Part shown: positions 8,116-19,207 of the stretch, piece after piece
Layout: each line of letters begins with the position of its first letter
How positions within the stretch are numbered: position 1 is the stretch's first letter
DNA from: Davidsoniella eucalypti
Lineage: Eukaryota > Ascomycota > Sordariomycetes > Microascales > Ceratocystidaceae
NCBI GenBank assembly: GCA_004009845.1
Contig: RMBW01000097.1
Coordinates: 1-64,000, forward strand
Direction of reading: 5' to 3'
Length of the DNA: 64,000 nt
The notes under the pieces: generated by a model
Databases searched by the model: none
What the model saw: the letters and a program-made list of their open reading frames with translations, nothing else
Told to the model about the DNA's origin: nothing
Made by a program: the position numbers and the translations under genes

Positions 8116-11100
8116 ATGGAAGGCGAACAGATAGTTAGATTAGAGATGGGAGCTAAGGGAACGTATCTAGATTTATCTATGAATACTTTTTCTACGAAGG
8201 CTCTCGTCGACAGTGGCTGTCTCTGCCTCGCCGTCGTGCCCCCGCGCCTACTCGCCTACGCCACGAAGACTTTACCCATCGAACCTCGTAAGGTATCCCT
8301 CGCTGCATCGCAAACCAGTCCCCCGTCATCACACAAATCGCCCAGTTCACACTACACTTGCCCGACCACCACGAGGACATATGGGCCTACGTCGTCCCCG
8401 GCCAGACCGAAGACCTGATACTCGGTCAACGCTGGCTCATCAACCACGACGTGCACTTGCACCCTCGTTCCGGGCAGATTGAAGTACCTACAGCCGAAGA
8501 ACTTACTCCTGACGAATTTCATGCCCTTTGCGACAACGACGACGACCTCGCCATCTTCCGTATTACGCTGGAGGACGTCAACAGAGCATTAGCGCAAAAG
8601 GAACAGGAGAGACCGCCGCTACCTGAGTGGTTAAGACCCGTAGCCTCTGCCTTCGAGGCAAAAGCGTCCAAGGACCTCCCGCCGCACCGGCCTGGAGTGG
8701 ACTTGAAGATCGAGCTGCTGGAGGGAAAGACGTTACCTATACAATCGCTGTACCCGTTGTCTCGCGCAGAGTTGTTGGTGATGCAGAAGACGCTGACGGA
8801 ACTACTGGCTACTAAATGGATAAAGGACACAAAGTCTGAAGTGGGCTCTCCAGTGCTATTTGTAAAGAAACCTGGAGGTGGAATTCGTTTCTGCGTAGAC
8901 TACCGCGCAGTCAACGCTATTTCCAAAAAGGACTCATACCCCTTACCCCTTATCCATGACACCCTGCGGCAAATTTCGGAAGCCAAGTGGGTGTCCAAAG
9001 TAGATGTCATTGCTGCCTTTCATCGTATTCGTATAGCCCCTGGCTATGAGGAGTTAACCGCTTTTCGGACTCCCCTAGGGGCCTTCGAATGGAACGTCAT
9101 CCCTTTCGGTCTGACCAACGCCCCTGCTGCTTTCCAACGCTACATCAACTCGGTCCTTCGGAAATGGCTGGGTATTAGCTGCAGCGCTTATATCGATGAC
9201 GTGGATATTTACTCCAGCGGTACTGAGGAGGAGCATAGACAACTAGTGCTCGAGATCGTCCATGCACTCGATCAAGCCGGCCTCCAACTCGACTTGCGCA
9301 AGTGTCACTTTCTGGCTAAGGAGATTAAGTTCCTCGGATTCATAGTCGGCCCAGGTATTGGTATCAAGGCTGACCCCGAGAAAACCCTAGCGATTCGTGA
9401 ATGGAAACCACCTACGACATTGAAAGGTTTACGCGGGTTTATTGGCTTCGTGAATTTCTACAGAGATTTTGTGCCTCGACTGTCAGAATTAATGGCGCCT
9501 CTGGTAGGGTTAACCAAGAAGGACACCCCTTTCGTATGGTCTGATGCCTGCGCTCACTCTTTTGCCGAAGTTAAGAAAGCCTTCCTTACTCCCCCTGTTC
9601 TGACTCCTTTTGACCCCCTGAAAGAAACTGTACTGACCGCCGACTCGTCTGGTTACGCCTTAGGAGCAGAATTATCCCAGCGAGGCGATGATGGCCTTAT
9701 GCACCCCATCGCCTTCCTCTCGCGCAAACTTACTCCCCCGGAAGCCAATTACCCGATTCACGACAAGGAGATGTTGGCTATTTACTGGTCCATTCGAGAA
9801 TGGCGCCATTTCCTCCTAGGGGTTGACTTTGTGGTATACACTGACCACCGTAATCTGGAGTACTTTCGCACTAAGAGGACGCTTGCCGAGAGACAGCGTC
9901 GCTGGGGATATGAGCTCTCTGACTTCAGCTTCTGCCTGCGCCATCGCCCAGGCACCGAGCAAGTTGTACCAGACGCCCTTTCAAGAAGGGACCAGGACAT
10001 GCCAGCCGACGAAAAAGACGATAGGCTGGCTAGTCGTGTGCATCAACTCCTCGAGAAGAGTGAGGCGAGCAATGACCTGGTAGTAATTGGCGCAGTTTGG
10101 GCTCAGGAGCCAGACAAGGATGCGCCGACTGACGATAACGCAACTAGAGAAGTAGTATCATCCCCTTTCGCTGATCCCGAGATGACTGACCTATGGAACC
10201 AAGCCCTTGCCAATAATAACCGCTGGTGGCTGGCTCGTAAATTAGTACGAGACGAAGCCCGCTCGTTCCCCGCCGACTGGGGTCTGCAATGGCAGATGAG
10301 CGAATGTAAGGTTGACCAAGACGGACTGCTGCGCTGGCGTGATAGACTTTGGGTCCCATATTACGAACCCCTGAGAACCAAGATCATCCAGCAAATTCAC
10401 GACTCTACTCTGGCCGGACACCCAGGAAGAGCAATCACTCGTGATCTCGTATCGCGCGAGTATGCCTGGCCTGGCCTGACTAACGACGTCCGACGATTCG
10501 TGTCCAACTGCTCTTCTTGCGGCAAGAGCAAGATCTGGCGAGAGCAGAAGCGCGGTCTATTGAAACCTCTGCCTGTACCGTCTAGACCCTGGGCTGAACT
10601 AGCAATGGACTTTATTGGCCCACTACCTACCTCTTCGGGCTATACTTCCATTCTGGGTGTCACCGACCGCCTGTCTAAGTCCCAAATCCTGATCCCTATG
10701 TCGTCTACAACCGCACAAGCCACCGCTGAAGCCTTGCTAATCCATGTTTTCTCGCACCACGGTTTTCCTCAAGCAATTGTCTCCGACAGAGGGCCTCAAT
10801 TTGCTCAATTATTCTGGGGAGAAGTATGTCGCCGGTTCGGCATTCAGCGTCGCCTGTCCACAGCGTTCCATCCGCAGACGGATGGCAGCCAAGAACGCAG
10901 TAATCAGGAGATTGAGACATACCTGCGCAATTTCTGTTCCTTTGCCCAGGACGACTGGGCCTCCTTGCTGCCTCAAGCGCAACTCGCCCTAAACAACAGG
11001 ATCTCTTCCGCTACAGGCCTCTCTCCTTTCTTCATGACCCACGGTTTTAACGTCGACATTATCGAACCATCTGTACAAGGGCCCCCAGCCTCGAATAAGT

Positions 11101-11717
11101 CTCCAGTACGCGGGGCCCAGGATTGGTTAGCAAAGCTAAGTGATGCCACCCAGTTCGCTATTGTCGCCATGGCAGCCGCCCAAGAACACCAGGAGAACAG
11201 TGCTAACCGTCTTCGCCAGCCCTCTGAAAGTTTCAAAGTAGGAGACCTAGTTTACCTAAACACGAAGCACCTGACTACGGAAAGGCCTTCAAAGAAGCTA
11301 GACTGGCTAGCTAGACGGTACACTGTCCTGGAAGTTGTAGGCAGCCATAACGTTCGCCTGAACGTACCCTCGGATATTCACCCAGTCTTCCATGTGAGTC
11401 TCATCCGACGCGCCCCAAACAACCCCTTGCCATCTCAGGAGATTCAGGACGATGAGCCTGTCGCAATCACGGCTAGGGAAGCGCTTGAGGACCCCTCATT
11501 GGAGGCTGGTGAGTACAGGGTGGAGGCAATATTGAAACAGCGCACTTCCCGAGGTCACAAGCAAGCCCTCGTCAAATGGCTAGGCTACCAAGATGCGACG
11601 TGGGAACCTCTGGAACATGTGGAAGACACTGTTGCCTGGCGCATCTTCACGGAGAAAACCAAGAAGAACTGGGATGTCACTGTCCAGTCTCTGTACACTG
11701 CCTGGTTATTGTCGTAG
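8116..11717 (+). CDS. pol polyprotein of B1 (one apparent frameshift)
   Basis: Protease, RT, RNase H, integrase and chromodomain in one reading frame, about 1,200 residues, nearly identical to B3 pol. A run of five C at 8320-8324 is six in B3; the missing base splits the gene into 8116-8418 and a long frame from 8358. Everything else is open to the TAG at 11715. Motifs: VDSGC (protease), AYIDDVDIYS (RT), TADSSGYALG and YTDHRNLEYF (RNase H), DRGPQF and QERSNQE (integrase), and a chromodomain ending in ATWEPLEHV. The frameshift may be decay or sequence error. Confidence 0.88.
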
Positions 11718-12006
11718 AGCAGATCCGACAAGGGCTACGGCGTGACCCTCGACACACGCAATCCTCCCCGATTGGAGGCTGTGCTGCATACCACTGCGCC
11801 ACGACGACCGCTTGCGCCCCCTAGCGCCTACCGCTTCCGGTATCTTTACCCTGTTTGGAAAGTGTTATTTTTGTTTTATTGGATTGTTACCATGGCTCAT
11901 CTTGTTTTTCTGTTATTTGTCATATTGTATTGGTTGTTTGAAGGAGTTTTTATGGGGTTTTGTTGTAAAATTAGTAAATTTTTCTGCCGGTGGGGGGGGA
12001 GACTAT
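11718..12006 (+). other. B1 3' untranslated region and polypurine tract
   Basis: No credible gene lies between the pol stop and the 3' LTR. The G-run at 11992-11999, followed by AGACTAT, sits directly before the LTR and is the probable plus-strand primer. The same arrangement, GGGGGGGG-A(G/A)ACTAT, precedes the 3' LTRs of B2, B3 and C. Confidence 0.75.
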
Positions 12007-12185
12007 TGTAAGGGTCTAAGGCCCATCAGTATTGGCCAAGTCATGCCTTGGCCCTACTCGACTTTGACATAAATAGGGACCGATTCCCTCGTAGTTTAGT
12101 CTTAGTTTCTCTTTCTCCCTCATCGGTCTCAATTCAATTCATCTTTACGACCATTTTTCCTCGCAAATCCTCGTATATCGTCTCA
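12007..12185 (+). repeat. 3' LTR of B1
   Basis: 179 bp with no difference seen from the 5' LTR at 5642-5820. It is followed by the GTTCC target duplication (12186-12190), after which A1 pol resumes. Confidence 0.95.
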
Positions 12186-12190
12186 GTTCC

Positions 12191-12658
12191 CATGCAGTCC
12201 GACTGGACGTCCCCGGCTTGGTCCACCCTGTCTTTCACGTGAACAAGGTCCGTCACGCCTTCAACAACCCCCTACCTTCTCAAGTGCTCCAAGACGATGA
12301 ACCCGAAGCCATTACGAGAGACGAAGCATACGGCGACGAGTCTCTAGCTGAAGGGGAATTCCGAGTTGAGGAAATCGTCCGCCAGCGTAAGTACCGCGGC
12401 CACGAACAGGCACTAGTTAAGTGGTCAGGTTACCAGGACCCCACTTGGGAACCAGTAGAACACGTCGAAAGTACCCTCGCTTGGCGCATCTTCCTGGATC
12501 GCTCCCTAGTCACCGCGTCCTCAGCCATTATTGAGCAAGTTAGCACAGTCCCATCGGACCAAGCCGCATCCCCACAGCCACCCACCCACATGCAACATCA
12601 AGGGGGGGAGGAATCATCAGACTCATTATTTTCGTATTGGCACGGTACCACTCACTAA
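12191..12658 (+). pseudogene. A1 pol, 3' part (integrase end and chromodomain)
   Basis: Continues A1 pol after the B1 insertion. An HPVFHV segment of the integrase C terminus near 12220 is followed by a chromodomain (FRVEEIVRQR ... LVKWSGYQ ... TWEPVEHV, about 12360-12480). The chromodomain is the chromovirus hallmark and is thought to steer integration to marked chromatin. The frame then runs through a low-complexity tail to the TAA at 12656-12658. Confidence 0.85.
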
Positions 12659-12820
12659 GTAACATTCAATCGGCGCTACCGCCACTCGGAGTTTACCGTA
12701 TTTACGATACTCCTTATTTTTCCGCAGCACTCCCTGCGCCATTTTTAAGACAAACTTAATTTGTCAGCATGTATTATAGATTTTATCAGTTAGAATTAGT
12801 TAGTCTGCCGAGGGGGGAGG
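12659..12820 (+). other. A1 3' untranslated region and polypurine tract
   Basis: AT-rich noncoding sequence ending in GAGGGGGGAGG (12810-12820), the expected plus-strand primer. A family-A 3' LTR beginning TGTCA should follow; instead TGACACG, the inverted far end of the LTR, follows at once. Confidence 0.75.
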
Positions 12821-12999
12821 TGACACGAACTAGGAAGAGGCAATGGCAAGCAATCTAGAGTAAAGACTTCGATTGATACCGATGAAGGAGAAAGACTAAT
12901 ATCTGTTGGAATACGGCGGGAATAGGTCCCTATTTATAACCGTTTATCTGGCTAAGTATCTTACTTAGCCAAATACCAACTGGGCCTTAGCCCCTGACA
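12821..12999 (-). repeat. LTR of A2 shared at the A1/A2 head-to-head joint
   Basis: Family-A LTR in minus orientation, 179 bp, TGACACG ... CCTGACA on the plus strand. On its right is a polypurine tract (C-run 13004-13013 on the plus strand), so it is the 3' LTR of A2. I see no difference from the A3 5' LTR at 48317-48495, whereas it differs at three sites from the A3 3' LTR. Confidence 0.9.
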
Positions 13000-13045
13000 T
13001 TAGCCCCCCCCCCTCTCGGATGCTAACTATAATCTAAAACTAATA

Positions 13046-14690
13046 CTAAAATACATTTTGCGCTAATAATGGGGATGGTGGGTGGGTGAAAAATGAGGCC
13101 CCCCCCGTAGGGGTGCATGAAACGGCCCCCCCTGTCCTAGGTAGGAAGTCAGCTGATGCTGCTCCAATTAGCGCGCGGTCTAAGAATATGCGCCATGCGA
13201 GGGTGTCTTCGATATGTTTCACTGGTTCCCAAGTAGGGTCCTGGTAACCAGACCATTTAACCAATGCTTGTTCATGCCCACGGTATTTCCGTTGGCGGAC
13301 AATTTCTTCCACGCGGAATTCCCCTTCGGCTATAGCGTCGTCTCCGTATGCTTCCTCCCTTGAGACAGCCTCAGGTTCGTCGTCTTGGATGACCTGTGAG
13401 GGCAGGGGGTTAGTCCCTGCGTGTCGTACCTTGCTGATGTGGAAGACTGGGTGGACTAGGCCTGGAATGTTAAGTCGGACTGCGTGGGTGCCTATCAGGC
13501 CTGTAACCGTGTAGCGGCGAGCTAGCCAATCTAGCTTCTTAGAGGGTCTTTCCGAAGCGATGTTTTCGCATTTCAGGAGCACTACGTCTCCTATCTGAAA
13601 CTGGGAGGCTGGCTGGCGGCGGCGGTTAGCTGCTGTCTCCTGATAATCCTGTGCTGACGCCATGGCAACCTGTGCGAAACTGGTGGCGTCGCGGATTTTG
13701 TCTAGGAAGGCCTGGGCGTCGTGTACCGGGGACTGCGTGGAGGATGGTTCGCTAGTGGGGGATGGCTCGATGATGTCCATGTTGTAACCGTGTGTCGCGA
13801 AGAAGGGGGAGATGGCAGTGCTGGAGACGGTGCGGTTGTTTAGGGCGATCTGTGCTTGTGGAAGGAGATCCGCCCAGTTGTCCTGGGCGAAGGAACAGAA
13901 GATCCTGAGGAAGGTTTCAATCTCCTGGTTGCTTCGCTCCTGGGCACCGTCGGTTTGAGGGTGAAAGGCCGTAGAGAGGCGACGTTTGATGTTGAGACGG
14001 CGGCATGCTTCTCCCCAGAATAGTGATGTGAACTGGGGGCCGCGGTCTGACACGATGGCTGAGGGAAAACCGTGGTGTGCGAATACGTGGGTGAATAGAG
14101 CGTCAGCTGTTGCTTTCGCGGAGGTGTCTGACATGGGGATAAGGATCTGCGACTTGGAGAGTCTGTCGGTGACGCCGAGGATGAATGTGCAGTGCTTGGA
14201 AGGTGGTAAGGGGCCAATGAAGTCCATGGCTAGCTCGGTCCAGTGGCGGTCTGGAACAGGAAGAGGTTTCAAGAGTCCGCGCTTCTGTTCCCGCCAATAC
14301 TTGCTTTTACCGCATGTAGTGCAGTTGGCTACGAATTGGCGTACATCGTTGGTGAGTCCTGGCCAGGAGTACTCCCGTGAAACTAGGTCCCGTGTGATTT
14401 CGCGGCCAGGGTGTCCAGACAAGTGTGAGTCGTGGATAGTCTGGATTAGCTTGGTGCGGAGGGGTTCAAAGCGAGGGATCCATAGTCTGTTACGCCAGCG
14501 TAGGAGGCCTCGGTCGTCGATGGAACATTCGCTGATTTGCCATTGGAGGCCCCATGCTGAGGGGAATGATCTGGCGCCATCGAGGACAAGGGATCGTGCA
14601 AGCCACCATCTATTATTGGTCTGCAGGGCTTGTGTCCATAGTGAGGTGAGGTCGGCGTCCCCGAAGGGTGAGGGGAGAGTGGACTGTGTG
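13046..14690 (-). pseudogene. A2 pol, C-terminal part (integrase and chromodomain)
   Basis: An open frame on the minus strand covering the RNase H-integrase linker, the integrase zinc region, the DDE catalytic core (MDFIGPL, SDRGPQF, QERSNQE) and the chromodomain (FRVEEIVRQR, TWEPVKHI). It is nearly identical to A3 pol and has the same C-terminal tail ending QNVF. The N-terminal two-thirds of pol and all of gag are missing because B2's LTR begins at 14691. The corresponding A3 sequence continues without interruption at about 44068. Confidence 0.9.
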
Positions 14691-14869
14691 TGTAAGGGTC
14701 TAAGGCCCATCAGTATTGGCCAAGTCATGCCTTGGCCCTACTTGACTTTGACATAAATAGGGACCGATTCCCTCGTAGTTTAGTCTTAGTTTCTCTTTCT
14801 CCCTCATCGGTCTCAATTCAATTCATCTTTACGACCATTTTTCCTCGCAAATCCTCGTATATCGTCTCA
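14691..14869 (+). repeat. 5' LTR of B2
   Basis: 179 bp, TGTAAGGGTC ... CGTCTCA. It carries ATCGGTCTCA, matched by TGAGACCGAT just downstream (14873-14882). It is close to the B1 LTR, with one visible change (CTACTTGAC for CTACTCGAC). Confidence 0.93.
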
Positions 14870-14896
14870 TTTTGAGACCGATCACTCTTAAGTTTT

Positions 14897-15186
14897 TGTT
14901 GTCCAAGCCGTCTGCTTGCCCTCTTTTCTGTCCAAGCCGTCTGCTTGCCCTCTCTTCCGTCCAAGCCGTCCGCTTGCCCTCTCTGTTGTCCAAGCCGTCC
15001 GCTTGCCCTCTCTGTTGTCCAAGCCGTCCGCTTGCCTCTCTTCCTGTCCAAGCCGCCCGCTTGCCACTTTTCCTGTCCAAGCCGTCCGCTTGCCCCTTTT
15101 CCTGTACAAGCCGACCGCTTGATTTCTCCCTTTGTCCAAGCCGTTTGCTTGCCTTTATTCGTCCTGTCCAAGCCGTTTGCTTGCCC
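14897..15186 (+). repeat. Leader array of CAAGC-N5-GCTTG repeats, about 10 units (B2)
   Basis: Same unit as in B1 with one more clean copy; units 3-5 are nearly identical to one another, which suggests recent unit duplication. It precedes the gag ATG at 15243. Confidence 0.85.
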
Positions 15187-15242
15187 TATTGCACCTGCCT
15201 TATCCGTCCGCTCGCCCGCTTCTCGCACACGTCCAAGTCACC

Positions 15243-15552
15243 ATGTCTGGCTTGCTACTTCTGTTCTGGGGTCTCCTTGCTACCCTAACTCGCTGCGCCT
15301 ACCACACCTGGCATAACCTTGCCCTAGCGCGTGTTTTCACCCTGAACCCCAACCAGGAACCGGCTGAGGGCTACATCTTGTCCGCCCTTGACCTACCTAC
15401 GAAGCGCGCCTGGCGCAAACCCGGCTGGTGTTACCTCGCACTATTCAAGCGCAAGGAGCGCGCCGTCTGGCCTCCCTCCTTGGCTTTTGCCCTTCCACAC
15501 GCGAAGTCCTCGCCCATAAGGAACACTTTCACGATAACTTGGGCCACCTCTC
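15243..15552 (+). pseudogene. B2 gag, N-terminal fragment
   Basis: Begins like B1 gag (hydrophobic N terminus, then GWCYLALFKR) but loses one C near 15464 that breaks the frame. At about 15552 it jumps from the gag GHLS region straight into pol CDNDDDLA. The missing part corresponds to B1 6480-8527 and removes the capsid, the zinc knuckle, the gag/pol junction and the protease. Confidence 0.85.
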
Positions 15553-18500
15553 CTGCGACAACGACGACGACCTCGCCATCTACCGGATTACACTAGAGGA
15601 CGTCACAGAGCATTAGCGCAAAAGGAACAGGAGAGACCTCCACTGCCTGAATGGTTAAGACCCGTGCCTCTGCCTTCGAGGCAAAAGCGTCCAAGGACCT
15701 CCCGCCGCACCGGCCTGGAGTGGACTTGAAGATCGAGCTGCTGGAGGGAAAGACGTTACCTATACAATCGCTGTACCCGTTGTCTCGCGCAGAGTTGTTG
15801 GTGATGCAGAAGACGCTGACGGAACTACTGGCTACTAAATGGATAAAGGACACAAAGTCTGAAGTGGGCTCTCCAGTGCTATTTGTAAAGAAACCTGGAG
15901 GTGGAATTCGTTTCTGCGTAGACTACCGCGCAGTCAACGCTATTTCCAAAAAGGACTCATACCCCTTACCCCTTATCCATGACACCCTGCGGCAAATTTC
16001 GGAAGCCAAGTGGGTGTCCAAGGTAGATGTCATTGCTGCCTTTCCATCGCATTCGTATAGCCCCTGGCTATGAGGAGTTAACCGCTTTTCGGACTCCCCT
16101 AGGGCCTTCGAATGGAACGTCATCCCTTTCGGTCTGACTAATGCCCCTGCCGCTTTCCAACGTTACATCAATTCGGTCCTTCGGAAATGGCTAGGAATCA
16201 GCTGCAGCGCTTATATCGACGATGTGGATATTTACTCCAGCGGTACTGAGGAAGAGCATAGGAAGTTAGTGCTCGAGATTGTCCATGCACTCGATCTCGC
16301 CGGCCTGCAACTCGACTTGCGCAAGTGTCACTTTCTGGCTAAGGAGATTAAGTTCCTCGGATTCATAGTCGGCCCAGGTATTGGTATCAAGGCTGACCCC
16401 GAGAAAACCCTAGCGATTCGTGAATGGAAACCACCTACGACATTGAAAGGTTTACGCGGGTTTATTGGCTTCGTGAATTTCTACAGAGATTTTGTGCCTC
16501 GACTGTCAGAATTAATGGCGCCTCTGGTAGGGTTAACCAAGAAGGACACCCTTTCGTATGGTCTGATGCCTGCGCTCACTCTTTTGCCGAAGTTAAGAAA
16601 GCCTTCCTTACTCCCCCTGTTCTGACTCCTTTTGACCCCCTGAAAGAAACTGTACTGACCGCCGACTCGTCTGGTTACGCCTTAGGAGCAGAATTATCCC
16701 AGCGAGGCGATGATGGCCTTATGCACCCCATCGCCTTCCTCTCGCGCAAACTTACTCCCCCGGAAGCCAATTACCCGATTCACGACAAGGAGATGTTGGC
16801 TATTTACTGGTCCATTCGAGAATGGCGCCATTTCCTCCTAGGGGTTGATTTTGTGGTGTGGACTGACCACCGCAACCTGGAGTACTTTCGCACCAAGAGA
16901 ACGCTTGCCGAGAGACAGCGTCGCTGGGGATATGAGCTCTCTGACTTTAGCTTCTGCCTGCGCCACCGCCCAGGCACCGAGCAAATCGTACCAGACGCCC
17001 TTTCAAGAAGGGACCAGGACATGCCAGCCGACGAAAAGGACGATAGGCTGGCTAGTCGTGTGCACCAACTCCTCGAGAAGAGTGAGTCGAGCAATGACCT
17101 GGTAGTAATCGGCGCAGTTTGGGCTCAGGAGCCAGACAAGGATGCGCCGACTGACGATAACGCAACTAGAGAAGTAGTACCATCCCCTTTCGCTGACCCC
17201 GAGATGACTGACCTATGGAACCAAGCCCTTGCCAATAATAACCGCTGGTGGCTGGCTCGTAAATTCGTACGAGATGAAGCTCGCTCGTTCCCCGCCGACT
17301 GGGGTCTGCAATGGCAGATGAGCGAGTGTAAGGTTGACCAAGACGGACTGCTGCGCTGGCGTGATAGACTTTGGGTCCCATATTACGAACCCCTGAGAAC
17401 CAAAATCATCCAGCAGACTCACGACTCTACTCTGGCCGGACACCCAGGAAGAGCAATCACTCGTGACCTTGTATCGCGCGAGTATGCCTGGCCTGGCCTG
17501 ACTAACGACGTCCGACAATTCGTGTCCAACTGCTCCTCTTGCGGCAAGAGCAAGATCTGGCGAGAGCAGAAGCGCGGTCTACTGAAACCTCTGCCAGTAC
17601 CGTCTAGACCCTGGGCTGAACTAGCAATGGACTTTATTGGCCCACTACCTACCTCTTCAGGCTATACTTCCATTCTGGGTGTCACCGACCGCCTGTCTAA
17701 GTCCCAGATCCTGATCCCCATGTCGTCTACAACCGCACAAGCCACCGCTGAAGCCTTGCTAATCCATGTTTTCTCGCACCACGGTTTTCCTCAAGCAATC
17801 GTCTCCGACAGAGGGCCTCAATTTGCTCAATTATTTTGGGGAGAAGTATGTCGCCGATTCGGCATTCAGCGTCGCCTGTCCACAGCGTTCCATCCTCAGA
17901 CGGATGGCAGCCAAGAACGCAGTAATCAGGAGATTGAGACATACCTGCGCAATTTCTGTTCCTTCGCCCAGGACGACTGGGCCTCCTTGCTGCCCCAAGC
18001 GCAACTCGCCCTAAACAACAGGATCTCTTCCGCTACAGGCCTCTCTCCTTTCTTCATGACCCACGGTTTTAACGTCGACATTATCGAACCATCTGTACAA
18101 GGGCCCCCAGCCTCGAATAAGTCTCCAGTGCGCGGGGCCCAGGATTGGTTAGCAAAGCTAAGTGATGCTACCCAGTTCGCTATTGTCGCCATGGCGGCCG
18201 CCCAAGAACACCAGGAGAACAGTGCTAACCGTCTTCGCCAGCCCTCTGAAAGTTTCAAAGTAGGAGACCTAGTTTACCTAAACACGAAGCACCTGACTAC
18301 GGAAAGGCCTTCAAAGAAGCTAGACTGGCTAGCTAGACGGTACACTGTCCTGGAAGTTGTAGGCAGCCATAACGTTCGCCTGAACGTACCCTCGGATATT
18401 CACCCAGTCTTTCATGTAAGCCTCATACGACGCGCCCCAAACAACCCCTTGCCATCTCAGGAGATTCAGGACGATGAGCCTGTCGCAATCACGGCTAGGG

Positions 18501-18739
18501 AAGCGCTTGAGGACCCCTCATTGGAGGCTGGTGAGTACAGGGTGGAGGCAATATTGAAACAGCGCACTTCCCGAGGTCACAAGCAAGCCCTCGTCAAATG
18601 GCTAGGCTACCAAGATGCGACGTGGGAACCCCTGGAACATGTGGAAGACACTGTTGCCTGGCGCATCTTCACGGAGAAAACCAAGAAGAACTGGGATGTC
18701 ACTGTCCAGTCTCTGTACTCTGCCTGGTTATTGTCGTAG
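15553..18739 (+). pseudogene. B2 pol, lacking protease, with small frameshifts
   Basis: Covers RT to chromodomain. One-base differences from B1/B3 break the frame near 15606, 15665, 16045, 16105 and 16551, most of them in short homopolymers. From about 16550 the frame is open to 18739 and encodes RNase H, integrase and chromodomain. Single residues shared with B3 and not B1 (QIVPDA, YSAWLLS at the C terminus) show it is closer to B3. Confidence 0.88.
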
Positions 18740-19028
18740 AGCAAATCCGACAAGGGCTATGGCGTGACCCTCGACACACGCAACCCTCCCCGCTGGAGGC
18801 TATGCCGCAGACCAATGCGCCACGACGACCGCTTGCGCCCCCTGGCGCCTACCGCTTCCGGTACCTTTACCCTGTTTGGAAGGTGTTATTCTTGTTTTAT
18901 TGGATTGTTACCATGGCTCATCTTGTTTTCTGTTATTTGTCATATTGCATTGGTTGTTTGAAGGAGCTTTCTATGGGTTTTTGTTGTAAAATTAGTAAAT
19001 TTTTTCTGCCGGTGGGGGGGGAGACTAT

Positions 19029-19207
19029 TGTAAGGGTCTAAGGCCCATCAGTATTGGCCAAGTCATGCCTTGGCCCTACTTGACTTTGACATAAATAGGG
19101 ACCGATTCCCTCGTAGTTTAGTCTTAGTTTCTCTTTCTCCCTCATCGGTCTCAATTCAATCCACTTTTACGACCATTTTTCCTTGCAAATCCTCGTATAT
19201 CGTCTCA
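19029..19207 (+). repeat. 3' LTR of B2
   Basis: 179 bp. It differs from the B2 5' LTR in the ATCCACTTTT/ATTCATCTTT block and in CCTTGC/CCTCGC, and at these sites it matches the 5' LTR of B3. The next bases (CCCGC) are family-C gag. Confidence 0.92.

Larger units (their letters stand above)
5642..12185 (+). mobile_element. Complete Ty3/gypsy chromovirus element B1, recent insertion
   Basis: A 6,544-bp family-B element with two 179-bp LTRs in which I see no difference, a perfect 5-bp target duplication, an intact gag and a pol with a single apparent one-base loss. It sits inside A1 pol, so it is younger than A1. Identical LTRs indicate very recent integration. It is the best copy for gag, while B3 is the best for pol. 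Confidence 0.95.
7..12820 (+). mobile_element. Ty3/gypsy chromovirus element A1, decayed, interrupted by B1
   Basis: Family-A element running from its 5' LTR (7-184) to its polypurine tract (12810-12820). Element B1 sits in the integrase region of pol at 5642-12185. Gag and pol are recognisable throughout but carry several frameshifts and a stop, so this copy is not autonomous. There is no 3' LTR in the expected orientation: the polypurine tract abuts the outer end of an inverted family-A LTR belonging to A2. The order gag, protease, RT, RNase H, integrase, chromodomain is that of chromoviruses. Confidence 0.9.
14691..19207 (+). mobile_element. Ty3/gypsy element B2, internally deleted
   Basis: Family-B element with both LTRs, leader array and most of pol, but about 2 kb shorter than B1. 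Flanks do not match: GTGTG on the left (within A2) and CCCGC on the right (within family-C gag). Its two LTRs differ at about four positions. Missing target duplication plus unlike LTRs suggests recombination between different B copies rather than a single clean insertion. Confidence 0.9.

Noticed and set aside
19183..19207. ATG within the B2 3' LTR in frame with C gag, as if C gag began there
   Set aside because: The fusion is an accident of the junction; family gag proteins begin with a hydrophobic segment that is missing here.
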